From Brucella oryzae (GTDB taxonomy: Bacteria > Pseudomonadota > Alphaproteobacteria > Rhizobiales > Rhizobiaceae): a stretch of DNA of 41,650 nucleotides. How positions within the stretch are numbered: the stretch's first letter is position 1; each line of letters starts with the position of its first letter. The notes under the pieces were generated by a model. The model was not told the DNA's origin, made no database searches, and worked only from the letters and a program-made list of their open reading frames with translations. Position numbers and translations under genes: made by a program. Positions 1 through 11,461 of this stretch are shown piece after piece. Where the stretch lies: NCBI GenBank assembly GCA_012103035.1, contig JAAVLL010000006.1:1-41650 (forward strand). The letters run 5' to 3'.

Positions 1-601
1 CGGGACCAGTGCCATGCTCGGCTACCGGCTCGTCTTGCGCATCCGCGACTTACCGTCGAAACGGCTTTATGTCTTCGATCCCGCGGGGACACCCAAAGAT
101 TTACGCAAGCTGGTGGGCGGCAAAATCCGCGAAGAACTGATTGTGTCAAACTGGCCTGATCTCTTCCGCTGTGCTGCCACGATGGCCGCCGGAAGATCAG
201 ACCGAGCCAGTGCTCGGAAACTCGCATCCCTATCCCCGACAGAACGATCTTGCGCCGCGCTGGGAAGTCGGCCGTCGAGCGCACTCTCTATCAGAGTGGA
301 TCCTCGATACCGATATGCAGCGCCGCGCCCAGATTGAGCATCAGCAAGGGCGAAGCCCACCCCCTCAAGTGCCTGCGCATCGGCCGTCAGGTGAAATCCG
401 TGATCGAACCACTGAGGCGCATTACCGGATCGCCGGGCTGAATCTGCTGACGGCGATCATCATCTACTGGAATACCGTCACAGCAGCCCGCGCCGTCGCC
501 GAACGGCGAAACGAAGGCGATATTACCCGAGACACCATCTCCTCCCTGGGCTGGGCGCATATCCTGCTGACCGGCGAATATCTTTACGGCCGGCAGCTTA
601 G
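1..601 (+). CDS. tnpA: Tn3-family transposase TnpA, C-terminal part (copy A)
   Basis: The first bases continue the transposase read in full at 26922-29811, starting about three quarters of the way through it. The region codes for the C-terminal catalytic part, including the stretch around IREELIVSNWPDLFRC and the block ending GWAHILLTGEYL. At least several indels break the frame here (for example near 200, 250, 340, 480 and 585), while the other copy is open throughout, so the breaks are most simply sequence errors. The stop TAG at 599-601 lies inside the terminal inverted repeat. The gene is cut by the window edge only because the circular contig was opened here. Confidence 0.85.
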
Positions 602-631
602 GGTGTCATTCCGCCCCCAGAACCGAGCCCC
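597..631 (-). repeat. Right terminal inverted repeat of the mercury transposon (copy A, degraded)
   Basis: This is the same end as 29807-29844 and is read on the minus strand from an outer GGGG to an inner CTAAG. In this copy it has lost a CCGG and gained a G, so it is only 35 bases long. The good copy should be used for any boundary definition. Confidence 0.7.
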
Positions 632-1309
632 AGATGCCTCCACCAACTCGGAGAGACGCGGGAAGCCGAAATTGCGTGCATCGAAATCGGGCGATTGTTT
701 CGCAAGGTGCGCGCGCGACGCGGGCAGATTGGCGCGGCCGTCTTCATCGAAGCCGAGGCCCGTGACAGCCTTCGTCAGCATTTCCAGGGCGGCACGATCG
801 AGCGTCGCTTTCGCTGGTGCAGGTTTGGCAGCGATCGCTTTGGGCGCGGCGGCACCGCTTCCTTTTGTTCCCCGGCCGCATTGAGCACGTGGAAATGCGA
901 ACTTGTCGCAAGCGGTGATGAAGGGCGAGGCGTCTTGCGCTCCCGAAGCCATAGACGGTGACGCCTTGCTCCCGGATGCGGGCGGCGAGGCGAGCGAAAT
1001 CACTGTCGCTTGAGACGATGCAGAAGCCGGAAAAGCGGCCGGTATAGAGCAGGTCCATTGCGTCGATAATCATCGCGCCATCGGTCGCGTTCTTGCCGGT
1101 TGTAAGGCGAATGCTGGACCGGCTGGATAGAGTGTTCCAGCAGGCACTCTTTCGAGCCGTTGAGGTTCGGCTTGGTCCAATCGCCATAGATGCGCTTGAC
1201 GCTGGCGGTTCCGTAGTTGGCGATTTCAGCGAAGGCCGGCGACGATCTTGGACGAAGCATTGTCGCCGTCGATCAGAAGCGCCAATGCCGGGCTATTGTC
1301 ATTTGCCAT
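632..1309 (-). pseudogene. NYN/LOTUS-domain protein, N-terminal fragment cut by the transposon (copy A)
   Basis: Reading leftward from ATG at 1309, the product starts MANDNSPALALLIDGDNASS and carries the NYN (PIN-like) acidic motifs IDGDN, DAMDLLY and SSDSDFARLA, followed by an Ala/Pro/Lys linker and the start of a LOTUS/OST-HTH type domain ending FPRLSELVEASG. The transposon end sits directly after this. Frame breaks near 735, 890, 950 and 1115 differ from those of the better copy at 29845-30527, which supports sequence error within the fragment. The interruption by the transposon itself is real and present in both copies. See 29845-30527 for the role and 18084-18177 for the missing tail. 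Confidence 0.8.
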
Positions 1310-1499
1310 CTTCTTTTCCCTCCGCTGGCACACCAGACTATACGAAGACACGCCCGGCTCAAGTGTTTCCTCCATAGAACCTCATGCGATCTTGCAAATC
1401 TGACGGTTCTGCCGCAAAATCCGGGCTTCAGTTCATTGCATCGAGCTGCCGCGCGCCACATCGAGCGACGAAAGAGCGAAGCGATTGAGTTGAGAAGCG

Positions 1500-1553
1500 C
1501 ACTTACGAGTTACTGCGCCTCAGCGCGCCAGCGGAGACTGGCGGAAAGAATGA
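1500..1553. other. Candidate oriT region (copy A, damaged)
   Basis: This corresponds to the two tandem inverted repeats at 30726-30768. Here the first right arm is garbled (ACGAGTTACTGCGCCTCAG) and the second left arm has lost bases, so no intact hairpin can be drawn. It is listed so the duplicate locus is accounted for. Confidence 0.4.
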
Positions 1554-1574
1554 AAGTAGGATCGGAGCGACGGG

Positions 1575-4500
1575 TTGGCGATCTACCATTGCAGCATGAA
1601 GCCAGTATCGAGAGCGAAGGGCGCGTAGTGCCGTCGCTTCGATGGCCTATCGTGCCGGGGAGAAGCTGACCAATGAGCGCGACGGCACATCACGCATGAC
1701 TACACGCACAAGCGCGGCGTGGAACATGCGGAGATCGTCTTGCCAGATGGCGTTTCGGCCGATTGGGCGCGGATCGCTCGACGCTGTGGAATGCGGCCGA
1801 GTTTTCCGAAAAGCGGAAGGATGCCCGCGTTGCGCGGGAATTTGAGATTGCCTTGCCGCATGAGCTTTCGCCGGAACAGCGGCGAAGCGGCGCGCGACTT
1901 TGCGCGAGCTGGCGAACCGTTATGGCGCGGCGATCGATTTCGCGATCCATTCGCCGCACGACGCCAGCGACGTTCGCAATCATCATGCGCATGTGATGAT
2001 GACGACGCGGCAGGTGACGGAAGACGGTCTAGGCGAGAGACCTATCTTGAGCGCGAAAACAAATGGCTGCTGGCGAACGATCTTCCGGCAACCGACATGC
2101 AGCTTCGCGACCTTCGCCAACGGTGGAGGGCGTTGCGAACGAGCATCTTGCGCGCGCCGGGTTTGATATTCGGATCGATCATCGTTCGCATATGGAGCGT
2201 GGCCTTGAGATCGAGCCGACCGAGCATATGGGTGTCCATGCCACGCAAAATGGAACGGCGCGGGCTGGACGTGTCGCGCACGCGGCTGGACGAGGATGCG
2301 GCCAAGCGCAACGCCGAGCTGATCCGCGAGAGCCGGAGCAGGTTCTAACCCTCATCACCGGCGAAAGAGCGTGTTCGATCGGCGCGACGTTGCGCGGGCG
2401 TTGCATCGCTACATCAACGATGATCCGCAGGCGTTCCAGAACGCCTTTGCGACGTGTGATGGCGTCGCCGGCGCTGGTGGAGTTGCAGGCCGAACGGGCG
2501 GACCCGGCAACGGCGAGGTCGAGCTTGCGCGCTATTCGACGCGCGAAATGGTCGAGATCAGATCCGGCATGATCGAGAGCGCGCAGCGGATGCACCAGGC
2601 GCAGTCCCATGGCGTCGATCGCCGGCATGTCGAAGCGCGCCATAGGGGCGCAGAACGCCGCCATTCAGAAGAGCGCCGGCGATCCTGCGGCGGGCTTGTC
2701 GGCCGAGCAGCGCGGTGCGATCGAGCATATTACCGGGCCGGAGCGGATCGCGGCCGTCGTCGGTTTCGCCGGCGCTGGCAAATCCACCATGCTTGCCGCC
2801 GCCCGCGAGGCGTGGGAGGCCGAGGGCTATCAGGTTCACGGCGCGGCCTGTCGGGCAAGGCGGCCGAGGGCTGGAGAATCTTCCGGCATCCAGAGCCGCA
2901 CGCTGGCGTCCTGGTCCCGCGGTTGGGAGAACCCACATAGTGGGGACCGCTATGCACTCGGCCGCGGCGACGTGTTCGTCATCGACGAGGCCGGCATGGT
3001 CGGGAGCCGCCAGCTCGCCCGCTTCGTTGGCGAGGCCGAGGCGCGCGGGGCGAAGATCGTCCTTGTCGGCGACCATGAGGTTGCAGGCGATCGGGGCCGG
3101 CGCACCGTTCCGGGCGATCACCGAGGAAATCGGCCATGCCGAGCTTTCCGAAATCCGCCGGCAGCGCGTGGACTGGCAGCGGAGGCTTCCGTTGACTTCG
3201 CCACGCACCGGACGGCCGAGGGGCTGGCGGCCTATCGGGACCATGGCGCTATCAGCTTTGCCGAAACCGGGGAGGACGCGCGCGGCCAGATCGTGCGCGA
3301 TTATCTTGCCGATCGCGACGAGCGCCCGGACGGCACCCGCGTAGCGTGGCGCATCGCCGGGCCGATGTTCGCGCCATCAATGACGCGATCCGGACGGAGC
3401 TACAGGACCGGGGCGAGCTGGCACGCGGGGAAGACGCCGGCGCACTGACCTTCCAGACCAATGACGGCAAGCGGGAGTTCGCCCCCGGCGACCGCATCGT
3501 GTTCTTGGAGAACAATCGCGACCTTGGCGTCAAAAACGGAATGCTTGGCACCGTCGAGCATGTCGAGGCGGGCGGATCGTCGCGCAGCTCGATGGCCGGG
3601 GCGGCGAGAGCGTTTCCGTGCCGATGGGCGACTATCAGGCGATCGACCACGGCTATGCGACGACGATTCACAAGAACCAGGGGCGCGACGGTCGATCGTG
3701 CCTATGTCATGGCGTCGGGGACGATGGACCGGCATCTAACCTATGTCGCCATGACCCGGCATCGTGACGGCGTGCAGCTCTACGCCGCCCGGGACGAGTT
3801 CACCAATGCCGGCAAGCTGGTGGAACATGGCGTTGCGCCCTATGAGCACCAAGCCGGCAATCGCGACAGCTATTTCGTGACGCTGGAAAACAGCAAGGGT
3901 GAGCAGCGCACGCTATGGGGCGTCGATCTTGAGCGCGCCATGAAGGAAGGCCGCGCCGCAGATCGGGGAGACGATCGGCCTTCAGCATCTAGGCTCCACC
4001 CCCGTCACCTTGCCGGATGGCACGAGCACCCGCAACACATGGAAGGTTCAGGACGCCGGCGAACTGGCCTATGAGCAGCTAGAAAACCGCCTCTCCCGGT
4101 CTGGCGTGAAGGATACGACACTCGACTATACCAAGGACTTTGCCGAGCGGCGCGGGGTCGCGGAGGCGATCGGCATCCGCAGCGAGATCGAGATACCGGC
4201 CGAGCGCGCCGGGCTACGTGCGGAACGAGGTCGACGGCCGAGCGGCACCCTGCCGAGTGGAACGTCCACGGCGAGCGGAAGCGCATCGAGGACCGCGCGC
4301 CGAGATCCTCGCAAAAAGTCGGCGTGGATCTCGCCGGCGATCGCCAGCAGCAGCACCGGGGCGCCGCGCGGCCGAGCGGGATCGCGCCGGCGAGGACGGC
4401 CGGCAGATCGAGCGAAAGCGCCGCAGGTGAGAAGCAGCGGGCGGTATGTTCGCCGGCCTCAAGCTCGATGCGCGTTCTCAGCCCTCCCAGGATCGCGGCG

Positions 4501-5169
4501 AGCCTTCGCGGATGGAGCAGCGGCCGGAAAGAGGGGAGCTTTGAGGCTTCGTCGGCGCCAGAGGGGCCGACGCAGGACCGCTTGCGGAGCGGCGCGGCGG
4601 CAGTCGCCGCTTGAGGTCGCCGTTGACCGTTATGCGCGAGCCTATCAGTCGATCGACCAGCACCGCGCGACGGCCTGCCGGTTCTCGACATGCAGCGCCA
4701 GGAAATCAATGCGGCCGGTCAGCAGCTCGACCAGGCGCGGCCGGGTTCGCATGACCTGATGCGATCGGCCCTGCAGCACGATCCGCAGACAGCCAAGGCG
4801 ATGACGGAGCATTCCGGCCGCGATCGCGTCGGCCAACTCGTCGCCGGCATGGAGCGGGAGCGGGCAGCGCTGGCAGACCCGAACGTCAGGGCCGAGCGGT
4901 TCGTCAACCGCTGGCAGGAATTGCAGGGCCAGCGCCGGGAGCTGCGCGGCTGGCAGAACGACGCGGCGCGCGGCAAGGTCGAAAGCCAGATGAATGGCCT
5001 TGCCAAGAGTCTTGAGCGCGATCCGCAGGCGGAATCCATTGTGAGGAACCGCAGCCGGGAGCTTGGTATCAAGCACGAACTGCGCCAGGAGCAGAGCGTT
5101 TCCCGCGCCCTTCAGGACGAAATGACACGGAGCCAGCGCCTCAGCCGGGGCATCGGCATGGGAATGTAG
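1575..5169 (+). CDS. traA: TraA-type relaxase/helicase (copy A, frameshifted)
   Basis: Same gene as 30799-34353, starting with TTG at 1575 (product MAIYHCSMKPVSRAKGRS...) and ending TAG at 5167-5169. The relaxase part, Walker A motif (GFAGAGKSTML), Walker B (VFVIDEAGMV) and the helicase motifs HKNQGATVDRAYV (with an extra base here) and YVAMTRHRDG are all recognisable. Many indels scatter it over all three frames, for instance near 1625, 1690, 1885, 2335, 2450, 2630, 2860, 3080, 3350, 3580 and 3690; most are absent from the other copy. The C-terminal coiled region from about 4690 to 5169 is open and better here than in copy B, ending GIGMGM. It is followed 11 bases later by the DUF6118-like gene. 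Confidence 0.85.
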
Positions 5170-5180
5170 AAAGGGAGTTC

Positions 5181-5916
5181 ATGGCGGAACTGGACGACGA
5201 CGGGAAGGATTCGAGCCGGAGGCGAACGGAGACGCCGGCGACCCGGCTGCTGCGTTCGACGCGCTGCGCCGCACGATCGAGACGCAGGGCGCGCAGATCG
5301 GCGCGGAAATGACCGTCATGCGGCGCGGGCTGGAAGCAGCTGACCAGCTCGAAAAGATCGAGCCGGCGCAGGACTACAAGCCCCAGCTCGCCCAGCTCGT
5401 CCAGTCCCTCGAAAATGTCGCGGAGCGTCTGCACGGCGTCGAGCAGTCGCCCGTTCTCCGGCAGGGTGCGCAGCACTATGCGCGGCGCTCGAGCGCGCCG
5501 GCGAGGCTGTGAAGGCCGCCGTGCAGAAGCTCGAGCGCCAGGCATCCGACCTCGAGCGCATCAGCGGCGTTCTCGCCTCCCACAACAAGCAGGCGTTTCA
5601 CCGAAAGGACCAGGATTTCCGCATGTGGATGGCTGGCCTGGTCGGGCTCGTCGTCGGCATGTTCCTGCTTTTGCTGTTGCCGCGCTTCCTGCCGTTTCGG
5701 CCGACAGCCATGTTGCCAGCTTCGTCATGGGTTATGACCGTATCAATGCAGCCTTCGCCATGATCCGGTCCGTCGATCCCCAGGGCGTCAAGACTCGAAT
5801 GGGGAGCCAGCTTCTATAACACCAGCGGCGGGGAGATTTCCGCGTGCCTGGAGAAAGCCAGGGAGACCCGCAAGGAACAGAAATGCACTATCACCGTGCC
5901 AGTGCCGGCGCAGTAG
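5181..5916 (+). CDS. DUF6118-like coiled-coil membrane protein (copy A)
   Basis: Same gene as 34365-35110. ATG at 5181 follows an AAAGGGAG ribosome-binding site just after traA. The start (MAELDDD) is soon frameshifted at 5200 and 5235, the middle (RRGLEAADQLEKIEPAQDYK) has lost a codon, and the frame shifts again near 5485 and 5700. The hydrophobic segment MWMAGLVGLVVGMFLLLLLP is intact. The last part, ending CTITVPVPAQ before TAG at 5914-5916, is in a third frame. The other copy gives a longer open reading and should be preferred. Confidence 0.75.
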
Positions 5917-6146
5917 CATAGAGTTGTCGCGGGTTTCGGGATATTTGCGATGCATATTGTATGGGGTTGAGAACGCGCGACTGCGGAAAGAAGCCCGTTG
6001 ATGGGAAGACATCCGTCCTTCGGGCGGCGAGCAGATATAGAGCATAGTCGCTTCTCCACACTGCGCGTCGCGCAACAAACGAACAGCGGTTTTCACTCGC
6101 ATTCGGCCGGGTCGGCGCGCTGTCTGTTTCCGTATCGAGCTTCCCA

Positions 6147-7020
6147 TCAGTTCCTGATGGCCGTCTGGTCGAGCGCGGCACGCAGGCCTTGGCGAGCCTG
6201 GACGCATCGTCATTTGCCCAAAATGCATGAAGAACAGTCGAGGCGTGTCGTCCAGCATATGATTGTGGATCGCTGTTACCTCAATGCCGTTCTCCCAGCG
6301 CCCGCAACACCGGATTGACCTCTGATCCAATCAGGACGAAGTCGCCCGTGGTTGCGGCCTTTCCATCTCCTGTTGGCTGGAAATTGATGGCGATCGAGGC
6401 CCATGGCTTCCGGCACATCCATGCCGCCGTCTTTGATCGTTTCCGCGCGGGGATGCCGATCTGATACACACCGCCGTTCACCTTGCCCTTGTACCCGAGG
6501 GCCTGGTCGATGCCGCCGTGTCGAGATCAATTGGAGGCGCCGCGGCTGCGGGTGTGTCGCCGAAGGGGTACCGCTGAGCAGCAGCGCCGCATGCAAGGCG
6601 TCGGCAAGTTTCACGGGATCGCCATGGCCCATAACATGCATGTACATCGTCGTGGGCTCGGAACGCAGCAGATGATTGTGCAGTGCCGTGATCTCGACCC
6701 GCCTTCGGCGAGTTTCTTCATCACCGGGTTCACCTCCGGCTGCGTCAGGACCAAATCGCCCATGACCATCGCGTCATGATCGCCCATCGATCGAAACGCG
6801 AGCCAGGATCCAAGAGCGAGGGCCGGTTTAAGCGTGACCCCGTCGAGCGTCACTTTCAAATCCGAACGCGGAAGGCCAATCCGATAGATTTGGTCGGACA
6901 CCTGGGCGCCGGTTTTTCCTGAGCGCCTTTGCAACGCCGGTCCAATCAGATTGGGCGTCGGCGGGCAAGGCAAAGAGCCAGCATCAGGGCGGCCCCAAGC
7001 ACGTGTTTCATGTACATCAT
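6147..7020 (-). CDS. DUF1259 (LppY/LpqO-like) exported protein (copy A)
   Basis: Same gene as 35341-36216, leftward from ATG at 7020 to TGA at 6147-6149. The signal peptide and both repeats of the domain can be read, but the frame breaks near 6925, 6700, 6520, 6450, 6400 and 6300. Over part of the first repeat, this copy preserves the stretch TTMYMHVMGHGDPVKLADAL better than copy B, where two bases are missing. It is the last gene of the leftward chromate-island operon. Confidence 0.75.
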
Positions 7021-7071
7021 CCTGCTCCATCGTTGAATTACCCGATTCCGAACGTGCTACCTCCAGGCCCC

Positions 7072-7500
7072 TTATGACCACTGTCTATGATCAATTTCGC
7101 TTTGAAGGCAGCTGCAAGATGCCTTCATCGTAATGTCAATGCCGGACTGGCGTAGCTGGAGGGTTTTTCCCAAGTGCCAGACCGCATAGCAGCGCGGTGC
7201 CTCGTCAGCCTCGTCGAGGCAAAGCTGATCCTGCTGCACCTTCCAGCGCCCCGTGGTCTTCCTGCCCATCGAGTAGCTCGTAAGCGAGCCTCCCCGGCCG
7301 AACACAAGCGCCCAATGAACGTCATCGGTCAGTTCCATGCCCGTCAGTTTCGCACCGATCTCGCGGCCCTTGAGCATCCGGAACGCATCTTCGGCATGCA
7401 CCATGTCGGTGAGGGTAAAGACGGCGATGCCAAGCAGGGCCGCCGTGACCCGCAGCATCGCCCGCGGTTCGAAACGGACCTGTGATCGGTGTCGAAGCAT
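7072..7500 (-). CDS. Small exported protein of the chromate island (copy A, open)
   Basis: This copy is a complete 142-codon frame from ATG at 7500. An internal ATG at 7458 precedes a typical signal peptide (MLRVTAALLGIAVFTLTDMV, then HAEDAF), so the true start may be there. The mature part has a central FGRGGSLTSYSMGRKTTGRW segment and two cysteines (DQLCLDEADEAPRCYAVW) that could form a disulfide in the periplasm; the C-terminal tail adds CSC. I do not recognise a named family. It lies 48 bases downstream of the ChrB C-domain gene and 51 bases upstream of the DUF1259 gene, so it is probably co-transcribed with them. The function is unknown; co-location suggests a periplasmic role in chromate or oxidative stress. 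Confidence 0.75.
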   Translation of the reverse strand: MLRHRSQVRFEPRAMLRVTAALLGIAVFTLTDMVHAEDAFRMLKGREIGAKLTGMELTDDVHWALVFGRGGSLTSYSMGRKTTGRWKVQQDQLCLDEADEAPRCYAVWHLGKTLQLRQSGIDITMKASCSCLQSEIDHRQWS

Positions 7501-7548
7501 GGCCCTGTCCCTTTGACCCGATAGCCATCCGTCAATTTGCGGCGGCCT

Positions 7549-8000
7549 TCATCGATGGCGGCCAGTTATGTGTTTCAGTTTTGCGGCGGGACGCCCAGGC
7601 ATAAAGGAATCGTAAATCACGAAGCCGCGCTTCAGCACTTCATGATCGTCCGGCGACAGGTCGCGAAGCCCCATCGAAATCGCCAGCAATCCAGCCGATT
7701 GCGGGGTGAGATCGGGGCGGCCGGTATCGGCACCGCGAACGATGGCGGCAATGGTGGCGATGGCAGGATCCTTGCCCAGATCATGCTTTTCGACAAAGGC
7801 GTCGAAACTACAGCCATCCCCGAAATGTGTATATTCCACACCAGGAACGTCATAGGGGATCGCCCCAGTTTCCTCAGCACGGTCCTGACCTGATCCGGCG
7901 GCACGAACAGGAATTCAGGCTTCTGGTCGATGAACCGCGCGATCAGCCAGGGACAGGCGATCCGGTCAATGACCGGGCGTTCACGGGTTACCCATTTCAT
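7549..8000 (-). CDS. Chromate resistance protein, ChrB C-terminal domain type (copy A)
   Basis: Leftward from ATG at 8000 to TGA at 7549-7551, about 150 residues. The start MKWVTRERPVIDRIACPWLI and FIDQKPEFLFVPPDQV match the C-terminal domain of ChrB (compare residues VWVTREGVHVDRIACCWLIR in the full ChrB encoded divergently at 9058). The later part, DGCSFDAFVEKHDLG and SMGLRDLSPDDHEVLKRGFV, is also characteristic. One base is missing around 7880, which breaks the frame; copy B is intact there but broken near 37152. The ATG overlaps the TGA of the upstream SOD-rhodanese gene (TCATGA), a sign of translational coupling. Confidence 0.85.
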
Positions 8001-8972
8001 GATTTCGTCCTTTCGATAGAAACGTTGAAGGGAACGGTCGGCCCGCCGATCGCTCGCCAAGCGGCTAGTCCGCCGGACAGCATCTGCGCATCAAAGCCGA
8101 TGCTGTGGAGTTCTGCTGCGACATCGCCGCTTGCCTGCAGGCCATAGAGGCAATAGGCCACGACCGGTTTCCCGCGCGGCAGGTCCTTTGCCCATTCGGC
8201 GGTCGCGCCCGGCACCTGGAACTGCGCCCCAGCCAGCATATCGCCCGCGCCGGGGCGTCTTCGGGCGAACAGATATCGAGCAACAGGATGTCTTCCTGCT
8301 GCTGGAAGCGAGCGAGCAGGTCCTCGGGTGCGATCCCACGAACCGTTTCGCTTGGCGGTGTCATATCCTGATGCCGCTCGGCAATGTGTTGAAAGCGTCT
8401 GCCGACGCGATCCCAATGGATATTCTTCATGAAGGCATCGACATAGGCCCCGGCCTTTGACCCGAAATCGATGTGGTAGGCATGTTCATACATGTCGAGC
8501 GCCAGGATAGGTACGCTGCCGGCGAGACAGTTCGTGTGGTCTTGCGCCCATTGGATCATCAGGCGCTGATGGCGCTCCAGACCAGGTAAGCAGAGTCCAG
8601 CCAGAGCCTCCGGCTTGCGCCTTGGCGCAAGCAGAAAACCGGCGCGCCATTCGGTGACGCTGCCGAAATCTTGTTCTAGCGCCGCAGCCAGGCCGCCGCC
8701 AACATCGCCCGTGCCGCCAAGCCCGTCGAAATAAATCTCGTGCAAGATCGCCGAATTGGCGGCGATGAGCTCTTCACGTTTCAGGCCGTTGATGTCGAAG
8801 ACCGGAGCCGTGCTCCAGTCGACCTCCTCGAAGCGTCGCTCGATGGCGTTCAGTCGCCGGACGGCACCGCCGTAATTATTCTCGTAATGACTCGCCAACA
8901 GGCGTTCGAAAGCCTTCCAGCCTGGGCGGCTGGAACGGCAGAGGCATGATCCGGTGTTGCAGCATGTACCAT
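7997..8972 (-). CDS. Fe-superoxide dismutase fused to rhodanese domain (copy A)
   Basis: Same gene as 37185-38148. It reads leftward from ATG at 8972 (MVHAATPDHASAVPAAQA) with frameshifts near 8915, 8610-8640 and 8255, and ends TGA at 7997-7999. The SOD half shows SHYENNYGG, LHEIYFDGLGGTGDVGG, and LDMYEHAYHIDFGSKAGAYV with the Asp and His metal ligands. The rhodanese half shows DILLLDIC and PVVAYCLYGLQASGD with a Cys in the active-site loop, and this copy keeps that loop whole, while copy B has lost three bases there. See 37185 for role and context. Confidence 0.85.
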
Positions 8973-9057
8973 ACTCCGCTTGCTCTCAATGTAAGGAAGT
9001 TACGTCAAAGCTGAATATGATACAAGTGTTGCATTTTATAAAACGGATTGATACGCT
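8973..9057. promoter_or_regulatory. Divergent chr promoter region with dyad (copy A)
   Basis: The 85 bases between the SOD-rhodanese gene (leftward) and chrB (rightward) must hold both promoters. An 18-base dyad at 9017-9034, ATGATACAAGTGTTGCAT, has the symmetric pattern ATG-N2-ACA-N2-TGT-N2-CAT and is a plausible operator for ChrB, which is known in other bacteria as a chromate-responsive regulator. The AT-rich TTTTATAAAA just downstream could contain a -10 element. The assignment is inference from position and symmetry. Confidence 0.5.
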
Positions 9058-10041
9058 ATGCCTATGTTAATCGACAGGCCCCAGACGGAGCAGCGTTGGC
9101 TGTGCTCATTCACCAGTTGCCCAGCAAGCCGCCTTACTTCCGCGTGAAGATCTGGCGCCGCCTGCAGGTATCGGCGCCGTGGCCGTGAAGAGCACGGTCT
9201 ATGCGCTGCCGGCGAATGCAGAGGCACAGGAAGATTTCGAGTGGCTGCTGAAGGAGATTATTGAAGGCGGTGGCGAGGCCATGGTCTGCGAGGCGCGCCT
9301 GATCGACGGTCTGTCGGATTACCAGGTTCGTGGTCTCTTCGATGCTGCCCGTGACGAGGACACGATGCGATCGCCAGGGAGCTGCGCACCTGGCCGAGCG
9401 TATCGAATCGGGCGTGACATCCGAGGAAATGGCGGACGCGCGCAATCAAACCGGCCGCCTGCGCAGGCGGCTTTCAGACATAGCGGCGATCGATTTCTTC
9501 GGAGCAACCGGTCGTCTGGCGGCCGAGGGCCTGATCGCGGACATCGAAGCCAGGCTCGCAGAGGATACGGATATGACGAAACAATCGCCGGCGGCGGCGC
9601 AAGCGCCGGGTGATCTCAGGGGCGGGTCTGGGTGACGCGCGAGGGCGTGCATGTCGACCGCATCGCCTGTAGCTGGCTTATCCGCCGTTTCATTGATCCC
9701 GATGCGACGATACGTTTCGTGCCAGGCAAGGGGATATGAGCCCAACGCCGGGGAACTGCGTTTCGATATGTTCGAAGGTGAAATCACCCATGAGGGCGAC
9801 CGTTGCAGCTTCGAGGTTCTGGCGACGCGGGCCGGCCTTGCGGAGCCCGCGCTGCAGGCGATTGCCGAGATTGTCCACGACATCGACCTCCAAGGACGGC
9901 AAGTTCGGCCGCGAGGAAACGACGGGCATCGCAAGCCTGGTTGCCGGCATCTGCGCAGCAAACCCGCAGGACGAGCAGCGCGTCGCCCAGGGCGCTGCCG
10001 TCTTTGACAATCTCTACCAATATTTCGCCAAGCGCGGCTGA
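9058..10041 (+). CDS. chrB: ChrB, chromate-sensing regulator (copy A)
   Basis: From ATG at 9058 (MPMLIDRPQTEQRW) to TGA at 10039-10041, about 325 residues when repaired. The N-terminal part has LHQLPSKPPYFRVKIWRRLQ and the Lys/Thr-Val-Tyr-Ala-Leu-Pro segment typical of ChrB. The C-terminal ChrB domain begins at VWVTREGVHVDRIACSWLIRR and ends FDNLYQYFAKRG. Breaks at 9100, 9170, 9365, 9600, 9730 and 9890 are not shared with the other copy except in part. The C-terminus is correct here, while copy B has extra bases there. It lies 10 bases upstream of chrA and is divergent from the SOD operon. Confidence 0.87.
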
Positions 10042-10051
10042 TCCATAGGAA

Positions 10052-11461
10052 ATGAGCATGAGCCGGATTGAGACGATCGACACATCTTCCGCCCGTCAGC
10101 CGGAAACGCCGGGTCACGGTATTTCATTCGGCGAGGCCGTCCGCGTCTGGGCGCGGGTCGCGGCCCTGAGCTTCGGCGGTCCCGCCGGCCAGATTGCCGT
10201 GATGCACCGGATCATCGTCGAGGAGAAACGCTGGATCGGCGACACGCGCTTCCTGCACGCGCTGAACTATTGCACGCTCCTGCCGGGACCGGAGGCACAG
10301 CAGCTCGCCATCTATATCGGCTGGCTTCTGCACAAGACGAAGGGCGGCCTTGTTGCCGGCATCCTGTTCGTGCTGCCGGGCGCGCTGGCGATCATGGCGC
10401 TGAGCTGGATTTATGCGATTTTCGGCAATGTCGGCGCCGTTCAGGCCCTGTTCTTCGGGCTGAAGGCCGCCGTGCTGGCGATCGTGCTCGAAGCCGTCAT
10501 CCGCATTGGCCGACGCCCCTCAAGAACAACGTGCTGATCGGGCTTGCGGCAATCGCCTTCATCGCCCTGACAGTGTTCCGGGCGCCGTTCCCTTGTGGTT
10601 TTCGGCGCCGGCCTGATCGGATATATCGGCGGGCGGGCCGGATGGAAGGCGTTTCTTGCCGGCGGCAGCCATGCAAGTTCAAGGGCGAGGAAGTAGCCGA
10701 CAGGGACAGCGTTCTTGGCGAGGGCGTTCCCGATCATGCCCGGCCGCCGTTGTCGTGGTCCCTTAAGGTGGCGGCGGTCGGGGGCTTGGTCTGGGGCGGC
10801 CGGTCCTGCCCTATTTGTGTTCGGGCCGGGAAACGTCTTCACCGACATTTCCATCTTCTTTTCCAAACTGGCCATGGTCACCTTCGGCGGCGCCTATGCG
10901 GTCCTCTCCTATGTCGCACAGCAGGGGGTCGAACACTATGGCTGGCTGAAGCCGGGCGAGATGCTGGACGGTCTTGGCTTGGCTGAGACGACCCAGGCCC
11001 GTTGATCATGGTAACGCAGTTCGTCGGCTTCCTCGGCGCCTACCGTTCACCTGGAGCTTTGAACCCTCTGCTCGCCGGCACGCTGGGCGGATTATTGACG
11101 ACCTGGGTGACGTTTGTCCCCTCTTCTTGTGGATTCTGCTCGGTGCGCCCTTTATGGAGAATATGCGCAACAACAAGGCGCTGTCGGCAGCACTTTCAGC
11201 TATCACCGCAGCCGTTGTCGGCGTGATTCTCAACCTCTCCGTATGGTTCGCCCTGCATGTGCTGTTTGCACAGGTCTACGAGTTCCGCGGCTTTGGCATG
11301 ATGGTCGACCTGCCGGTGTGAGCTCGGTGAACATACCGTCCCTGGTCCTGACCATCGGCGCGGTCGTCGCGGTCTTTCGTTACAAAATCGGTATGTTGTC
11401 GGTTCTCGCCGCCTGCTCCTTGGCCGGGATAGTCTACGGCCTGCTCGCGGGGACGATCTAG
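10052..11461 (+). CDS. chrA: ChrA chromate efflux transporter (copy A)
   Basis: From ATG at 10052 (alternative ATG 10058) to TAG at 11459-11461, about 469 residues, the length of two-domain (long-chain) ChrA. ChrA is an inner-membrane protein that expels chromate. The N-terminal half is open to 10537 here and shows [31 protein letters not shown] and several membrane spans. The C-terminal half repeats the fold with [19 protein letters not shown] and [12 protein letters not shown]. Frame breaks near 10515, 10595, 10670, 10800, 10985, 11120 and 11320 differ between copies. It follows chrB closely and is the last gene of that operon. Confidence 0.9.

Noticed and set aside
67..360. Minus-strand ORF inside the transposase end
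   Set aside because: Shadow frame of tnpA in GC-rich DNA; no motif.
1575..5169. Massive pseudogenisation of traA, chrA, chrB and others
   Set aside because: Breaks are mostly at different positions in the two copies and the protein sequence continues in another frame with full conservation each time, so sequence error is more likely.
5999..6045. Hairpin CCGTCC-ttcg-GGCGG as a terminator between the DUF6118-like and DUF1259 genes
   Set aside because: Stem is short with one weak pair and has no T-run. A terminator is expected between these convergent genes, but this one is not convincing.
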